A DNA stretch of 64,000 bases, from assembly GCA_037013495.1 (NCBI GenBank), contig CM072806.1, positions 7,370,001-7,434,000 on the forward strand, in the 5' to 3' direction. Below the pieces are notes generated by a model. That model ran no database searches, had not been told where the DNA came from, and saw nothing but the letters and a program-made list of their open reading frames with translations. The stretch's first letter is position 1. Every line of letters starts with the position of its first letter. Source of the stretch: Hippophae tibetana. Its lineage: Eukaryota; Streptophyta; Magnoliopsida; Rosales; Elaeagnaceae. Made by a program: the position numbers and the translations under genes. Of the stretch, positions 23,402 to 34,735 are shown piece after piece.

Positions 23402-25499
23402 CAAAAGTAAAGTACCCAGTAGTAGATTTCCTATCCTTAATATTCTCTGCCCAGTCTGAATCTGTGTATCCAACGACTTCCAAGTAACCATTCCTTGAAA
23501 ACATAAGTCCTTTCCCAAGGGAGGATTTTAAATAACGAAGTATTCGCATGACCGCATCCATATGGTCTTCACTTGGGCAGTGCATGAACTAACTCACGAC
23601 ACTCATAACATAAGCAATATCAGGTCGAGTATGAGATAAATATATGAGTTTACCTACTAACCGTTGATATCTCTGTTTACTTGCTGGTACTTGGTCCACA
23701 TATTCTCTGAGTTTATGATTTTGAACCATTGGAATATCGACAGGTTTACAATCTAGTAGTCTTGCCTCTGCTAGTAGATCCATAGTATATTTCCTTTGGG
23801 AAAGACATATGCCTTGTTTTGATCTTGTTATCTTAATACCTAAAAAGTATTTGAGCCCTCCCAAATTCTTCATTTCAAACTCATTTGACAGTTGTTCTTG
23901 AAGCTTAAAAAATTCTTCTTTATCATCCCTCGTAATGATCATGTCATCTACATAGACTATAAGGGTTGTTATCTTCCCTAATCGATGTTTTAGGAAAATA
24001 GTATGATCATAGTTGCTTTGTTGGAACCCATATTTCTTCATTGCTGAACTCAACCTACCAAATCATGCTCGAGGTGATTGTTTTAGTCCATACAATGCTC
24101 GTTGTAATCTACATGCAGTTTCTTTTCCTGATGTAACAGTATATCCTGGTGGGATATCCATGTAAATCTCTTCTTCAAGATCACCATGAAGGAAGGCATT
24201 TTTTACGTCAAGTTGGTGCAATGGCCAATCTAAATTTTCTATAAGAGATAACAAGACTCTAACGGTTTTTAGTTTAGCCACAGGTGAGAAGGTTTCTTGA
24301 TAATCTATCCTGTGTTTCTGTGTATATCCTTTTGCTACAAGCCTCGCCTTGTATCGATCAACTAACTCATATGCTTTATACTTAATAGAGAAAATCCACT
24401 TGCATCCTACCATTTTCCTCCCTTGAGGCAACTCGTTTAACACCCATGTGTTATTCTTCTGCAATGCCTCAAATTCCTCTTTTATAGCTTGAGCCCATTT
24501 TGGATCAGATAAGGCTTCTTAAATGTTACTTGGAATTTGACACGAGGAGATTGTTTATGAAAATGCCCTGATAGGTTCTGATAACCTTTGAGTAGATACA
24601 AAATTTGCTATTAGATACTTGGATTGTCGTTCTTCTCTTTCTAGGGAGTATCGATTTGGAGGTTTGCCACGATTGTGTCTGAAAGGTAAAACATAACCAA
24701 CAAATGTATCTATAGCATTAGTTTGTGAAGGTGTGATAAGATAGCTTACCTCATGAGTATTCTCAGAAGGAGGATCATTGGGTACTAGAGAGTGGAAGGG
24801 TACATCAACCACTTCATCTTCTGGACATTCAATTACTACTTCAGCTTTAGTTCTTGGAAGTTCAAGCTCGGGTCTAGATACTGGCTCCTCCATATTATTG
24901 GCACAGTTCGAGTATGTTGGATCATTACTAGTGTCTAATATTTCAACATCAAGCCAATTTCGTTCTTCACCATAACTCTCCTCCTGAAGAGTGTAATTGG
25001 ATACCGGTGATGGGAAAAAACATTATGATTCGAGGAAAGTGACATCTATGGTAATATAGGTTCTTTTAGTAATTGGATCATAGCATCGGTAACCCTTTTT
25101 TTTGTACGTCATACCCCAAGAATACACATCGGACAACACATAGATCCAACTTAGTTCGTTGATTTTTATGGAGGTGGAAAAAAACAACACATCCAAATAT
25201 GCGAGGCAAAAGCATCAAAATAGTAAGCAAGGGAACATGATCGAATAATACCTTTAATGGAGTTTAAAATTGTAAGGTCTTTGTGGGCATGCGATTCAGT
25301 AGATACACAGTTGTAGTAATAACATCACTCCAGTATCTACTAGGCATATGTGCACTGATTAGTAAGGCCCAGACAGTTTCTAAAATATGTCTATTCTTCC
25401 TCTCTACAGTCCCATTTTGTTGTGGGGTTTGTGAACACGAGGTTTCATGGAGAATACTATGGTTGTCCAAGTATGTTTGAAATTATTGATTAATATACT

Positions 25500-25509
25500 C
25501 CCCCCCCCC
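25500..25509 (-). repeat. Homopolymer C run inside the copia integrase
   Basis: Ten C (G on the coding strand) directly after the second catalytic Asp; DNGGEY becomes DNGGGEY. The frame is kept. Confidence 0.75.
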
Positions 25510-26800
25510 ATTATCAGACCGAAGGATCTTAATTTTTGTAGAAAATTGTGTCTGAATCATGGTATGAAACAAGTGAAATGTAGAAAATACTTCATCTTTA
25601 TGTTTGAGAAGGTAAAGCCATGTCATTCGTGTATAATAATCAACAAAAATTACAAACCAACGATGACCCGACGATGTAGTTACCGGGGAAGGTCCCCAAA
25701 CATTAGAATGTACTAAAGCAAAATGAATCATACTTTTATGCTTACTCATAGGATAAGATTCCCTATGACTCTTTGCTAAAATACAGATATCACGTTTGAA
25801 ATCTGAGTGTGTAATATTTGAAAATAGACTAGGTAGTAAATGCTTTAAATACCCAAATGATGGATGCCCAAATCGATGATGACATAACCAAATTTGTCGT
25901 TCCTGGTTACTAATCGTGTGTTGCATGTGATTGACTTTTCCTGAACTGAGGTTATCCATATAATATAACCCTCATCTCTTAGTACCACGCCCAATGATCT
26001 CCTTGGTGAGAATATCTTGTAGGAGATAAAAAGTAGAATACATCAATACTACACAGTTAAGATCTGAAGTGACTTGACTTACAGACATTAGTTTGTTTGA
26101 AAGAGAGGGTACAAGTAATGTATTAGATAATGATAATGAAGGAGATAAAGTCACTGTTTCGGCCCCTATAACTGGATAAGTGACCCCATTGGCATTCGCA
26201 ATACGAATCTGTCTCGGCTGAGTTGTATTGGAGAGATCTTTTGGGTCAAATGTCATATGATCCGTAGCTCTAGAGTCTAAAATCCAATCCTCATTATCAT
26301 TACGAGTATGAAATAATTTATTTGAAATACCTGGATCTTGGGAAGATTCGGTCTGAAGAATAAGGGATAGTGATGTAGTATTGGTCGCCACAACAGCTTT
26401 CCCAGTGGTTTCCCTCTTCTTCCTTGTTTGAAGATCATTCCACCATTCTGGATACCCATGTAGTTTGAAGCAGTTTTCACGGGTGTGTTTGGAGTTTCCA
26501 CAATGACCATATTTCATTTCAAAAGATGGTGGATTTCCTATGGATTTCTTGCTACCCAAAAAGGTTCCTGGTTTTGGTGGCATTGGATTATGATGTCCCT
26601 TGATCCCTTTGTAAGCCATAATTGTTCCGGGTGTCGTATCTGCACCTGTGATCATCACGGTCTGCCTGACCTCTTCCCTACGGATGAATCCATAGGTTTG
26701 TTTCTCCCAACTTGATACTAATGGGAGCAGTCAACGCTTCAGTTAGCAGAGGTTGTGAGCTGATCTGAGCTCTAGTTAGAACTTCTATCATTTTTGCCGT

Positions 26801-27590
26801 CAAATCTTACAATATGAAATTGGTAGTTAAATCTCTAGATTCGGTCATGAAATCTAAAAAAAAATTCCTTCGCACACAACTATATATAGAACATTTCGTA
26901 ACCCTAATTTTTTTTTTCAAATTCGCACACCTTCTTCTGCGTTCCTCAGCGCAGCTTCTTCGACTGTGTTCTTCAACTGTGTCCGAGCCAGTCATCACTT
27001 CCAACTGGTGTGAAGCCACAGTTGCTGAAGGCTTGCGTTGCTGTGATAGAACCCTAAATTTTTTCCTCCCGGTAGAGTAGTCTCTTCCTTCTTCTGATGG
27101 ACGATCAAGATGGCCGAACCCTAGCCAACCACAACATCCAGATGGAGCTTCCACCTTCAGAAGAGTTGTTGGTGTGATTTCTAAACCTGAAAAAAAAAGT
27201 TCACAGAAAACAAAGCAACTGAAGTTGCTTCTTTTTTTTACAGGAACGAATGTGTGCAGATGGTAACGCCTTTCATTAGGTTTTTTCCTTCTATTACTCT
27301 CATTTTTTCATCGATATTTGGAACCATCCTCATCATCAATCTGTTCACTGTAAAAAAAAATTGTAGGGCTGACGAACAGTATGGCTACCCCACAGTAGTA
27401 GCTAGAATGGAACGTAGGAACTGTGATGACTCCAACGAGCAGCTTGAACGGCTACCCCAAATCTCGGGCAAATAATCAGCCAAATACCCACAGATTAACA
27501 CAATCTGTTGAGCATATCACACCAGATCTGCCAAAGGAGAACAGAATCAACGTAGTAGGTAACTTATTCTTTCATTAGGACAACCAATAA
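26801..27590 (-). other. Leader between primer site and gag of the copia element
   Basis: No conserved coding frame. The 115-codon open frame at 26807-27154 begins with GTG, not ATG, and resembles no gag domain. Several poly-T and poly-A runs. Confidence 0.55.
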
Positions 27591-27606
27591 CTCTGCTCTG
27601 ATACCA
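27591..27606 (-). other. Primer-binding site, initiator tRNA-Met type
   Basis: On the element strand TGGTATCAGAGCAGAG directly follows the 5' LTR; TGGTATCAGAGC is the complement of the plant initiator tRNA-Met 3' end. Confidence 0.9.
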
Positions 27607-27828
27607 TGTCAAATTATTGTTGTTACCGTTAATAGTTTCTGTATTTCTGTATTTCTCTGTTTTAATCTTTTCTTTACAAGAGAGTCATTATGTATACTAC
27701 GGGAAATGAATATAACACTCTAACCCTAATACAACTGCACATCTATACTTTCAGCTCCATTATACATTGTTGTCTACCATTTCTACTCAACTAATATTAT
27801 TGTCTGCCACTTACTACACACGCCAACA
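27607..27828 (-). repeat. 5' LTR of the 22.8-27.8 kb copia element
   Basis: 222 bp, partner of 22757-22978. It should hold the element promoter, but no clear TATA box stands out. Confidence 0.93.
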
Positions 27829-27833
27829 TCAAA

Positions 27834-29645
27834 TACATAAATGGTATCAGTTTAAAATAAACTATGCATACTATTTTAAGACAAAAATACATATTGATTT
27901 ATCTATTATAATACACAATGCAAATTTAATAAATATAATTAAATTATAACATAAAAACATTAGTTACAATTTGGTAAGACCACTCAAAAATACACCATTC
28001 TAATAGATTGAAAATTAACCATACAAACAACTCATCCTCACAATTATAATATTAAAATATCAATAAAATTAATTAAAAATATTCAATCTTTACTCATCAA
28101 AAATTTAAGTATGGATGCTTAAAAACCATTATGATTTAATAAAACAATTTGTTAGATAATTTTTCAAAAGTGGTAAACATATTAGAAAGCTCCGTTATAA
28201 CAAGATTAAAGAAAATACTAAGGTCTTAAGATTACCTGCAACTACAGGGAAGATATAAACATGAATATTAATAAAGTTAGCATAAAATAACTAAAACTTG
28301 AGACAAACATCAAATATTAATAAGCTTCAAAAGTCAAAACTTTACTTTTTTGAAATATGAAATTGCTAATAAGTTATTAACAAAAATAAAAATGGTTCGA
28401 TCACATTAAAAAAAATAACAGATTTAATATTAAGTACAAAAATATAATATTTAAAAGATATAGTCATAAAAAATTAAAATTAAATAATTTTTAGTCACTA
28501 TAATATCTGTAACATTTAATATAAACGTTATAACATCAATCAAATATCAATACATAAAATAAGTAAAGATATAAAGAGATATAAAATTGTAACTCTTTAT
28601 CACTAATAAACATATTAGAGAAATAAAAACAAAGAGATTAGGACATATATTAAACCAAAAGAATTAATTTGAGGAATAAGTTCGGTTAGAACATAGATAA
28701 GTAACAAAGTAATGATAATAGAAAGAAAAAAAAACAACTATTATATGCAATTAAAATTAACAAATAAGGTAGCAAGATCAATTTTTCTTAGCAACAAGAA
28801 ACATCGATAACAACGTACCATAATTTTTTTTTCAAACATAAATTAACAAATGTCAAAAGAATTTATAAATAATAATAATAATAAACAATCACGTACATAT
28901 TAGTCATTTAGTTGGAATTTGTCTTATAATTGCTAATAAAATATAAGTACAAATAGGTTAATATAATTTTGAGTAACAAAATATAAATTATGAAATGTAA
29001 TAAAATATAAAATGCAAAAAACATAAATAAAAATAGTTAAAAAACAAATAACGAATCTCATATTTCAAACGATTTTTTTAAGACAAATTCGTTCTTTTTT
29101 GCTATGGATGTTAGAGAATCATAAATGTTTATCTGCTAAGATAAAAAAGTATACAAGCAACAAAGATACACTAACATAATTGCTTCAATGAACTAAAAAT
29201 GTGACTAAACTCCACAACACTAAATCTAGTTCTAGAAGAAGTTTGTGAAAAAAATTCTAATAGAAAAAAACTTTTAAAAATTCTCATTTTTCAAAATCTA
29301 TGTTCTAATCTTTCTATCATTTTCATAAAAACCCATAAGTAAATTTATAATTATTCATATTAAGATTTTTTATTTCTCATAACCGTTTTGGCCATAATAC
29401 AAACATGAACAATTATAAACGTTTTTGTTATATTATAGACATAAATGTTATAACCGTTTTGTCATAACATTTATAAATATTTTATCATAATATATATATA
29501 AATGTCATAACTATTTTATTATAATATCGATATAAATGAAATTTAATTTCTCATTCATTTTAATGTCATTTTAAGTATTAAAATAATTTTTTAAATAGTA
29601 CTTTCAATTCCACCTCAAAAGTGTAAGGCCTTATTTCCACTGGTA
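27834..29645. other. Intergenic AT-rich DNA
   Basis: No gene. Contains the short tandem array at 29378-29545. Confidence 0.5.
29378..29545. repeat. Short degenerate tandem array of ATAACCGTTTTGTCATAA type
   Basis: Roughly four to five units of 30-50 bp with alternating ATAACCGTTTTG and CATAA-ATATA-AAATG motifs. One part, ATGTTATAACCGTTTTGTC then ATAACAT at about 29447-29472, is a near palindrome able to form a hairpin. Confidence 0.5.
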
Positions 29646-29649
29646 ATAG

Positions 29650-29826
29650 GTCTCTTTTTTTTTTACTTCCTCCTTTCTTTAATTCGCAGGAGTTCAAATT
29701 CAGGTTGCTGTTCAAGTTAGTGAAGTTATTTCATTGTAATTAGACCTAACAAGAACGGAATCACGCTCTGTAGGATTTGAACCTACGACATCGGGTTTTG
29801 GAGACCCACGTTCTACCGAACTGAAC
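29650..29826 (-). other. Nuclear insertion of chloroplast DNA: petG-trnW spacer plus most of trnW
   Basis: The segment closely resembles the chloroplast region downstream of petG, including the small TTCGCAGGAG hairpin region near 29683-29692 and the GTTGCTGTTCAAGTTAGTGA block near 29705-29724, followed by trnW-CCA. Similarity stops abruptly after CTGAAC at 29821-29826, inside the tRNA, so the right end is a breakpoint. The left end (about 29650) is uncertain. Plant mitochondria also carry a plastid-derived trnW, so a mitochondrial route is possible, but the petG-side spacer favours plastid DNA. Confidence 0.85.
29762..29826 (-). pseudogene. trnW-CCA: Truncated plastid-type tRNA-Trp (CCA)
   Basis: On the minus strand the D arm (AGTTCGGTAGAA), the anticodon arm with CCA (GTCTCCAAAAC), the variable loop, the T arm (GTAGGTTCAAATCCTAC) and the 3' acceptor strand AGAGCG are all intact. 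The first nine or so bases (the 5' acceptor strand) are replaced by unrelated sequence, so the acceptor stem cannot form and the gene should not give a functional tRNA. Confidence 0.9.
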
Positions 29827-32668
29827 ACTCAAAATGATACATCAATATGAGCATATATATCCATTATATATCCTATTTTTCAAAAACATTGATGTAAATA
29901 AGTGATATTCTTTTTCTTTCACGAAATAAAAAATAAAAAATATTAAGAATGCTTCAATACAGTTTAAAAAATAAAAAAAAATCATGTAAAAGTATAATAA
30001 TTATTAAACATCAAACTCTTTAAAATAATTTTTTTATCAAAAGTTAGCGAATACTAAATATTATTACTATAAACTATTATTAAAAAATGTTTGCAGAGTA
30101 ATATATATTAGCATGCGACTAATAAAAGTTGATAAAGGAATATTTTTATTAATATTTAAATTTGAAAATTATTAAAGGACTCTAAAAATTATAGGCAACA
30201 CAGCAATTTCTTTTACAAATTTAATTAACTTAATTAATATTAGTGAATACTATTTATCTTTTTTTTCTTTTGGTACAAAATGTTACAAACATAGTTAGTT
30301 AACAAATTTGTGATTGTACTTTATAATTATTTTTCTTTCAAATTGTGCATATTTTTATTTTTAATATAAATAAAATATATAGGACTTGATTTTCTCATTA
30401 ATGCGAGGAAAGAGTATTTTTTTTAGGTTTATATACACGTACAAAGCATGTATATATTATATAAAAAAATTCACAATTAATTCAATAAATAATAAATTGA
30501 TATGTTATAATTTAATTCATTTTTTATTTATAACTAGTATTATAATTACTGTATTATTTTATATTTAATTAATAACTATTATGTTTAGTTATAATTTTAA
30601 AAAAATAATTTAATAACTTTAATATTTAAGTATTAAAATCTCATAATTTTTTTAATTATATTAACATCACTTTTTAATTTAAATATGAAAATATTTCATT
30701 AATATTATATAATAATACTCTATAATTTTAAGTTAAATACTTTATATATTATAATATAATTAATGTGTGATATGATGTGCGAGGAGATAATACCCAATGG
30801 CTTCGATGGGAAAGTTGGTGGGAAAATTAATTAATATTAAAAGAAAATGAGCAAGTTGTGAAAAACAAATGAAAAAAAAACAAGTTGGTGCATGTTGAGG
30901 TGTATATAGGCCCCATTTGCATGAGGAGAAAACTGTGTCTATGAAGTCCAGAACAAATGCGGCGAAAGGCAGCATTGCAATATGCCTATTGTCGTTTCAT
31001 TCTAAACGAAACAACTATATTACTAAAAGTAATACACACATATATATGTTTAATACAAATATTTTTTTTAAATACAAATATTTTATTAATAATAATATAA
31101 TTAATAATAAACATAAAATAAATACTTTATCTATTATTATGATGATAATAATTAAAATTATGTGTTAATCACTGTACTTCTTTGAAAATATATTGTAATA
31201 CTTTATAAAGTCAAAATTTGGTTATCTATCATCTATGACTATTATTCATATATTAAATTTTATTTATTTAATTCTTTGTGTATAAATTAATTTATGTAAT
31301 ATGTTATTATAGGAGAGTTCTAATTGATAAATATTTCATATATTAAATGTTAAATAAATAGATAAATATTAATATTAGACAAATATTTAATAAAATAAAT
31401 AATTAATATATAATCTTTTAATTATTCAACAATAATTAAGAATATATGGTTATAACATTAAGATAAATCTATTAGTAATTATCAATCTGTATATATTTGT
31501 TGTATATATTTTTTAATAATATTATTTAATTTAATTTAAATATTATTTTAAATAAGACAGATACTTGAATCTATGTTTTTTTTCTCAAAATCTCTTTTAT
31601 TTCTCTAATCACATCGATAGATTTATAGGAAGAGAGATACATCTAATCATTAATATCCATAAAAATTGATATTAATATCTTTATTTAACAATTTTTTTGT
31701 TTGTTTATGTATGAGTTATTTTATTTTAAATCTTTATTTATATAATTATGTAATGTTATATATTAACGTGCTTCTTCTCCATTTCTCTAATCTCTAAGCT
31801 TATTTCCATTCTTCAAAAGTCGTTTCTCTCACAAGCAATGTGACAAAGTCGCAGTCTCTTATACATATTATAACTAATAAAAGATTTATTTATATTTAAT
31901 AAAAATAATATATTTAATAAGAAAAAACATAATTTAATATATATATATTAAGAAAATTAAATTAACCTTAAATTTAATTTAAAAACTAATAAAAAATATT
32001 ATTAATATTTTATTTTTATCAATTCCTGATTATAAATAAGACATCTATAAATCTTGAAACTCTTAGTTAATAATTTAAAATGAAACAAATCATATAAAAC
32101 AATCAGTTACCTCAATTGTTCATATTTTAAAAGAATTTTAATTAATATTTATATTTGAATATAAGTTTTAATAATTTTCAATTTGCATAGTTATATTCTA
32201 GAAAAACAAGGTTTGAAATTCAAAATTAAATTTAAAACTTGAAACATTATAATAAATTAAATGATATTTGAAATGAAATATATCACTTAAAACCACCCTA
32301 TAAACGACCGAACATTATTATCAATCCTGCATAGCTTGAATCGTGTACACAAAATACAGAATTGCATCACAAAAATTAAATCAAAAGACAAATTTCAATT
32401 TTGCAACTTACAAAACAAACTAAATGAAGAACACAACAACACCAGGAAATATGAGACTACAATATTGTTGTTATTATTAAGGGGTTATCCATTCATTATT
32501 ATAAGTCTCGTTGCCTCTAAAAACAGCTCGATTGAAAGGAAGATTGTGGACCACCTCCCTACTCTATCAAGATAAATACGAGAGAAATCATGTGCCGGTA
32601 ATTCACAAAAATGGCCGGAATTTCAGATTCCGACGGAGATAAAAAAAATTATGATACACTTCTTCTAC
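29827..32668. other. Intergenic AT-rich DNA with one GC-richer island
   Basis: No gene recognised, apart from the promoter-like island at 30770-31010. Small open frames are random in appearance. Confidence 0.5.
30770..31010 (-). promoter_or_regulatory. Isolated promoter-like island
   Basis: A GC-richer patch in very AT-rich DNA. On the minus strand it has ATGCAAATGGGG, then CCTATATACACC as a TATA-box candidate at about 30903-30914, then CCTCAAC as a possible initiator. A 71-codon frame starts upstream of the TATA candidate and has no known domain. No exon is recognised downstream. Confidence 0.3.
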
Positions 32669-33456
32669 TTAAACAAAAAGGTTCAAGGTCTTTCGCTCTC
32701 CTTTATTTGCATACATATCTTTCGATCCACTCTCAAAACAAGTCGTCACCGACTCTTCGGAATTCATTGACGGAGATTGCGGGCCCTGGAGCTCAGTATT
32801 AATGGCAGTATATTTAGCTACACAGCTAGGAGTTAACCGCAGGTCGAGATCGGCGGTCGTTTTAGATAGATCTTCCTTTCGTTTGCGCTTCGGCGAAGTT
32901 CTGGATCGCGAGGTGGAGAATCGGGAGTTCAAATTTGGATCTCGAAGCTTCCACATTTCCGTACAAGTAACCTCCGAGATTTCATCGGAACCTGGAGTCG
33001 GAGAACCACCTCCTTCTCCGATGAGAAGTTCCTGCATCGGCTTCAAAGTGTCTCCTCGGAGAACGGTCTCAACTGCCGCTTGGCATACGTGCCAGTTTCC
33101 CATCCAGAGTAACCCTACGGCTCCTTGGACCGGGTTCACCGTACGACCACACGCTTCAAATAAAAGTGACTGAAACAAAGCTGAAATACAGAAAGGAAAA
33201 TAAACTATGAAAACAGCAAAAGAAAGAAACAACTGGGAGTCAGGGCGTCGTATGGAGAGTGGGAATATATACCAGGGCGCTGAGATTCAGGAACGGCGGA
33301 GATGAAAGACATAAGACCAGCACGACCAAAGAACTTAGCAACAAAGATGGTGGCGTGGCCTTGGGCTTCAGGACTTTCGATCCACTGTAAGCATGGCCTT
33401 AAAATACACGTCTCGCTGCACCCTTTTCGAAGAACACGGCATCCATTGCAACTCAT
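32669..33456 (-). CDS. LBD41-like: LOB-domain transcription factor, class II (LBD40/41/42 group)
   Basis: Two exons: 33273-33456 (184 bp) and 32669-33180 (512 bp), joined across a 92-bp intron (33181-33272). The donor is CCTG followed by GTATAT, the acceptor TTTCAG followed by CTTTG. The product has 231 residues. Exon 1 gives the zinc-finger-like C block C3-x2-C6-x6-C13-x3-C17 and the GAS block around [11 protein letters not shown]. Exon 2 gives [35 protein letters not shown] and a tail with LDLRLTP and MNSEESVTT, typical of class II members, which lack the full class I leucine zipper. The ATG at 33454-33456 is the first Met; the upstream frame has only GTG. Arabidopsis LBD41 is induced by low oxygen, and LBD37-39 act in nitrogen and anthocyanin control; which role applies here is not known. 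Confidence 0.93.
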
Positions 33457-33700
33457 GTCTAATCTTTTCACTTAGGTACGCTTCTTTATTTTTTTTTATT
33501 TTTATATAATTACATATTAACAATATGTTCTCAAAACTAAGAGCTCAGGATCGCCTTAACATGAATCAGATTCCTTTGGATGCAAGGAAGATATCAAGAT
33601 ATTAAATAAGAAAGAAAGTAGCAGCAGAGAGAGATGAAAATATGGAAATCAATGGAAAATTGATAATAATTAATAAAGGTCGTCAAAGGATAGGAAGGGG

Positions 33701-33710
33701 GTATATATAA
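33701..33710 (-). promoter_or_regulatory. TATA-box candidate of the LOB-domain gene
   Basis: The gene strand reads TTATATATAC, 245 bases upstream of the ATG, with GC-richer DNA around it. Confidence 0.5.
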
Positions 33711-33924
33711 ACAAATGAAAGAGAGTGAGAGTGGATTAACTAAGGGTTGGGTTGGGTTTATTTGGAAAGTGGGAAAGGGAGGGTGGGTGATGTGTTGTTT
33801 GAGAAGTAGATGTGGTCTTTGATGTTTTATGTGTCAAATATGGGGATAGAAGCGGGATGTCCGGATGAGATTCCAAAGTCTTGGGTGCAAGCGGCTCCGT
33901 GTTTTCGCACATTGATGTCTCTCT

Positions 33925-33935
33925 ACCGCTGGATT
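33925..33935 (-). promoter_or_regulatory. Sequence resembling the hypoxia-responsive promoter element
   Basis: The gene strand reads AATCCAGCGGT. It matches nine of eleven positions of the HRPE consensus AAACCA(G/C)(G/C)(G/C)GC bound by group VII ERFs, about 215 bases above the TATA candidate. A two-mismatch hit can be chance. Confidence 0.25.
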
Positions 33936-34131
33936 CTTTTGTTCCCTTTCTCGATCTCGATGGTCCTGCTTTTCTAGTATGATCTTCTCCTTTTTTTTAT
34001 AGGAAAAAATAATAATTTTAGTAATTATAATTATAAAATTAATAATATTAATATTTAAAAATTTAATTATTCAAGTTTAATTATGATTATTAAATCAAAT
34101 TTAATATTGCTTGAATCGGTATTAGTGTTAG

Positions 34132-34530
34132 TGTGTTAAGGAGGTTAATAATAGAATCTTTTATTTATCTTATAGAAGTATGTGTCAATCTTATATTAGA
34201 ATGTGTTTTATTCAAGTTGTCAAAGTTTACATAAACATAACATTTTACAACTAGAATCAAGTTAATAAAATCATGTTGATAGGATTGTGCATCCCTTATG
34301 CTCACGTTGACTAGAAATGTGGGACGACATCAGGTCGTTTAACCCTAATATCTACATATGGTCAAAGTTGTTAAGTATAGGGTGTATCAAAAATTAAGTA
34401 GTTGCAATGATCTACTGCTTATTTATGCCAAATTGTAATACATGAGCTACTCAATACGATGTGCTCTACATAAGTGAGATGGTCTAAGTCGCTAGGATTG
34501 CGCACCTCTTTGCACATAGAATACTTAATG
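34132..34530 (-). repeat. LTR of the deleted gypsy element (3' side)
   Basis: Aligned by eye with 48998-49428: shared AAATGTGGGACGACATCAGG, ACATGAGCTACTC and GATGTGCTCTA blocks. Ends TACTTAATG where the partner ends ATCTAACA. Confidence 0.7.
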
Positions 34531-34735
34531 TTACCTCACATATTCACTAGCTTTGAGAAATTTAAGGAATATTTTGTAACTTAATTACCAAAATTTTTGC
34601 CTCTCTTACAAACTTGCAAGCAAGCTTAGAAAAAGTAGAGCGATTTGTCGAAGTCCCAACATGGCGTGACAAGGTACCTATTAAAATAGGTGGTGTTATA
34701 ACTAAAGAGAGCATCTCAGCTCCTCTCACTAAGAA

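Larger units (their letters stand above)
22986..26800 (-). pseudogene. Copia gag-pol polyprotein, deleted in gag and point-mutated
   Basis: Read from high to low coordinates. Gag start SIKLGE at about 26725 jumps, with a frame change, to the gag end YGFIRREEVRQ, so the gag core is deleted. The zinc knuckle (about 26460-26511) has Tyr for its first Cys (codon TAT, 26509-26511). The protease active site DSG is DSR (AGA at 26269-26271). In integrase the first catalytic Asp is Asn (AAT, 25702-25704). The second (SDNG, near 25515) and the Glu in NGTVERK (near 25405) remain, with a TAA between them at 25483. RT retains [17 protein letters not shown] and YVDDM (about 23950), RNase H YTDSDW and the SLSSVEVEF block. 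Further stops lie at 24063-24065 (TGG to TGA) and 23589-23591 (CAG to TAG), with another near 24519. Confidence 0.92.
22757..27828 (-). mobile_element. Ty1/copia LTR retrotransposon with complete ends, defective
   Basis: 5072 bp, transcribed on the minus strand. It is bounded by two 222-bp LTRs (22757-22978 and 27607-27828) that begin TGTTGGCG and end TTTGACA on the element strand. I count about 12 differences between them (about 95% identity). The primer site at 27591-27606 matches the initiator tRNA-Met 3' end, and a purine tract lies at 22979-22990. Flanks GCAAA and TCAAA (22752-22756 and 27829-27833) agree at four of five positions, consistent with a worn target duplication. Domain order gag, protease, integrase, RT, RNase H is copia-type. 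The element is dead: gag core deleted, several in-frame stops, and changed catalytic residues. Confidence 0.95.

Noticed and set aside
26807-27154. 115-codon minus-strand open frame in the copia leader
   Set aside because: Begins with GTG, has no gag similarity, and lies between primer site and gag.
29762-29835. Functional nuclear tRNA-Trp gene
   Set aside because: Plastid-type sequence with the 5' acceptor strand missing; cannot form a complete acceptor stem.
32802-33173. 123-codon plus-strand open frame
   Set aside because: Lies opposite exon 2 of the LOB-domain gene; a shadow with no domain.
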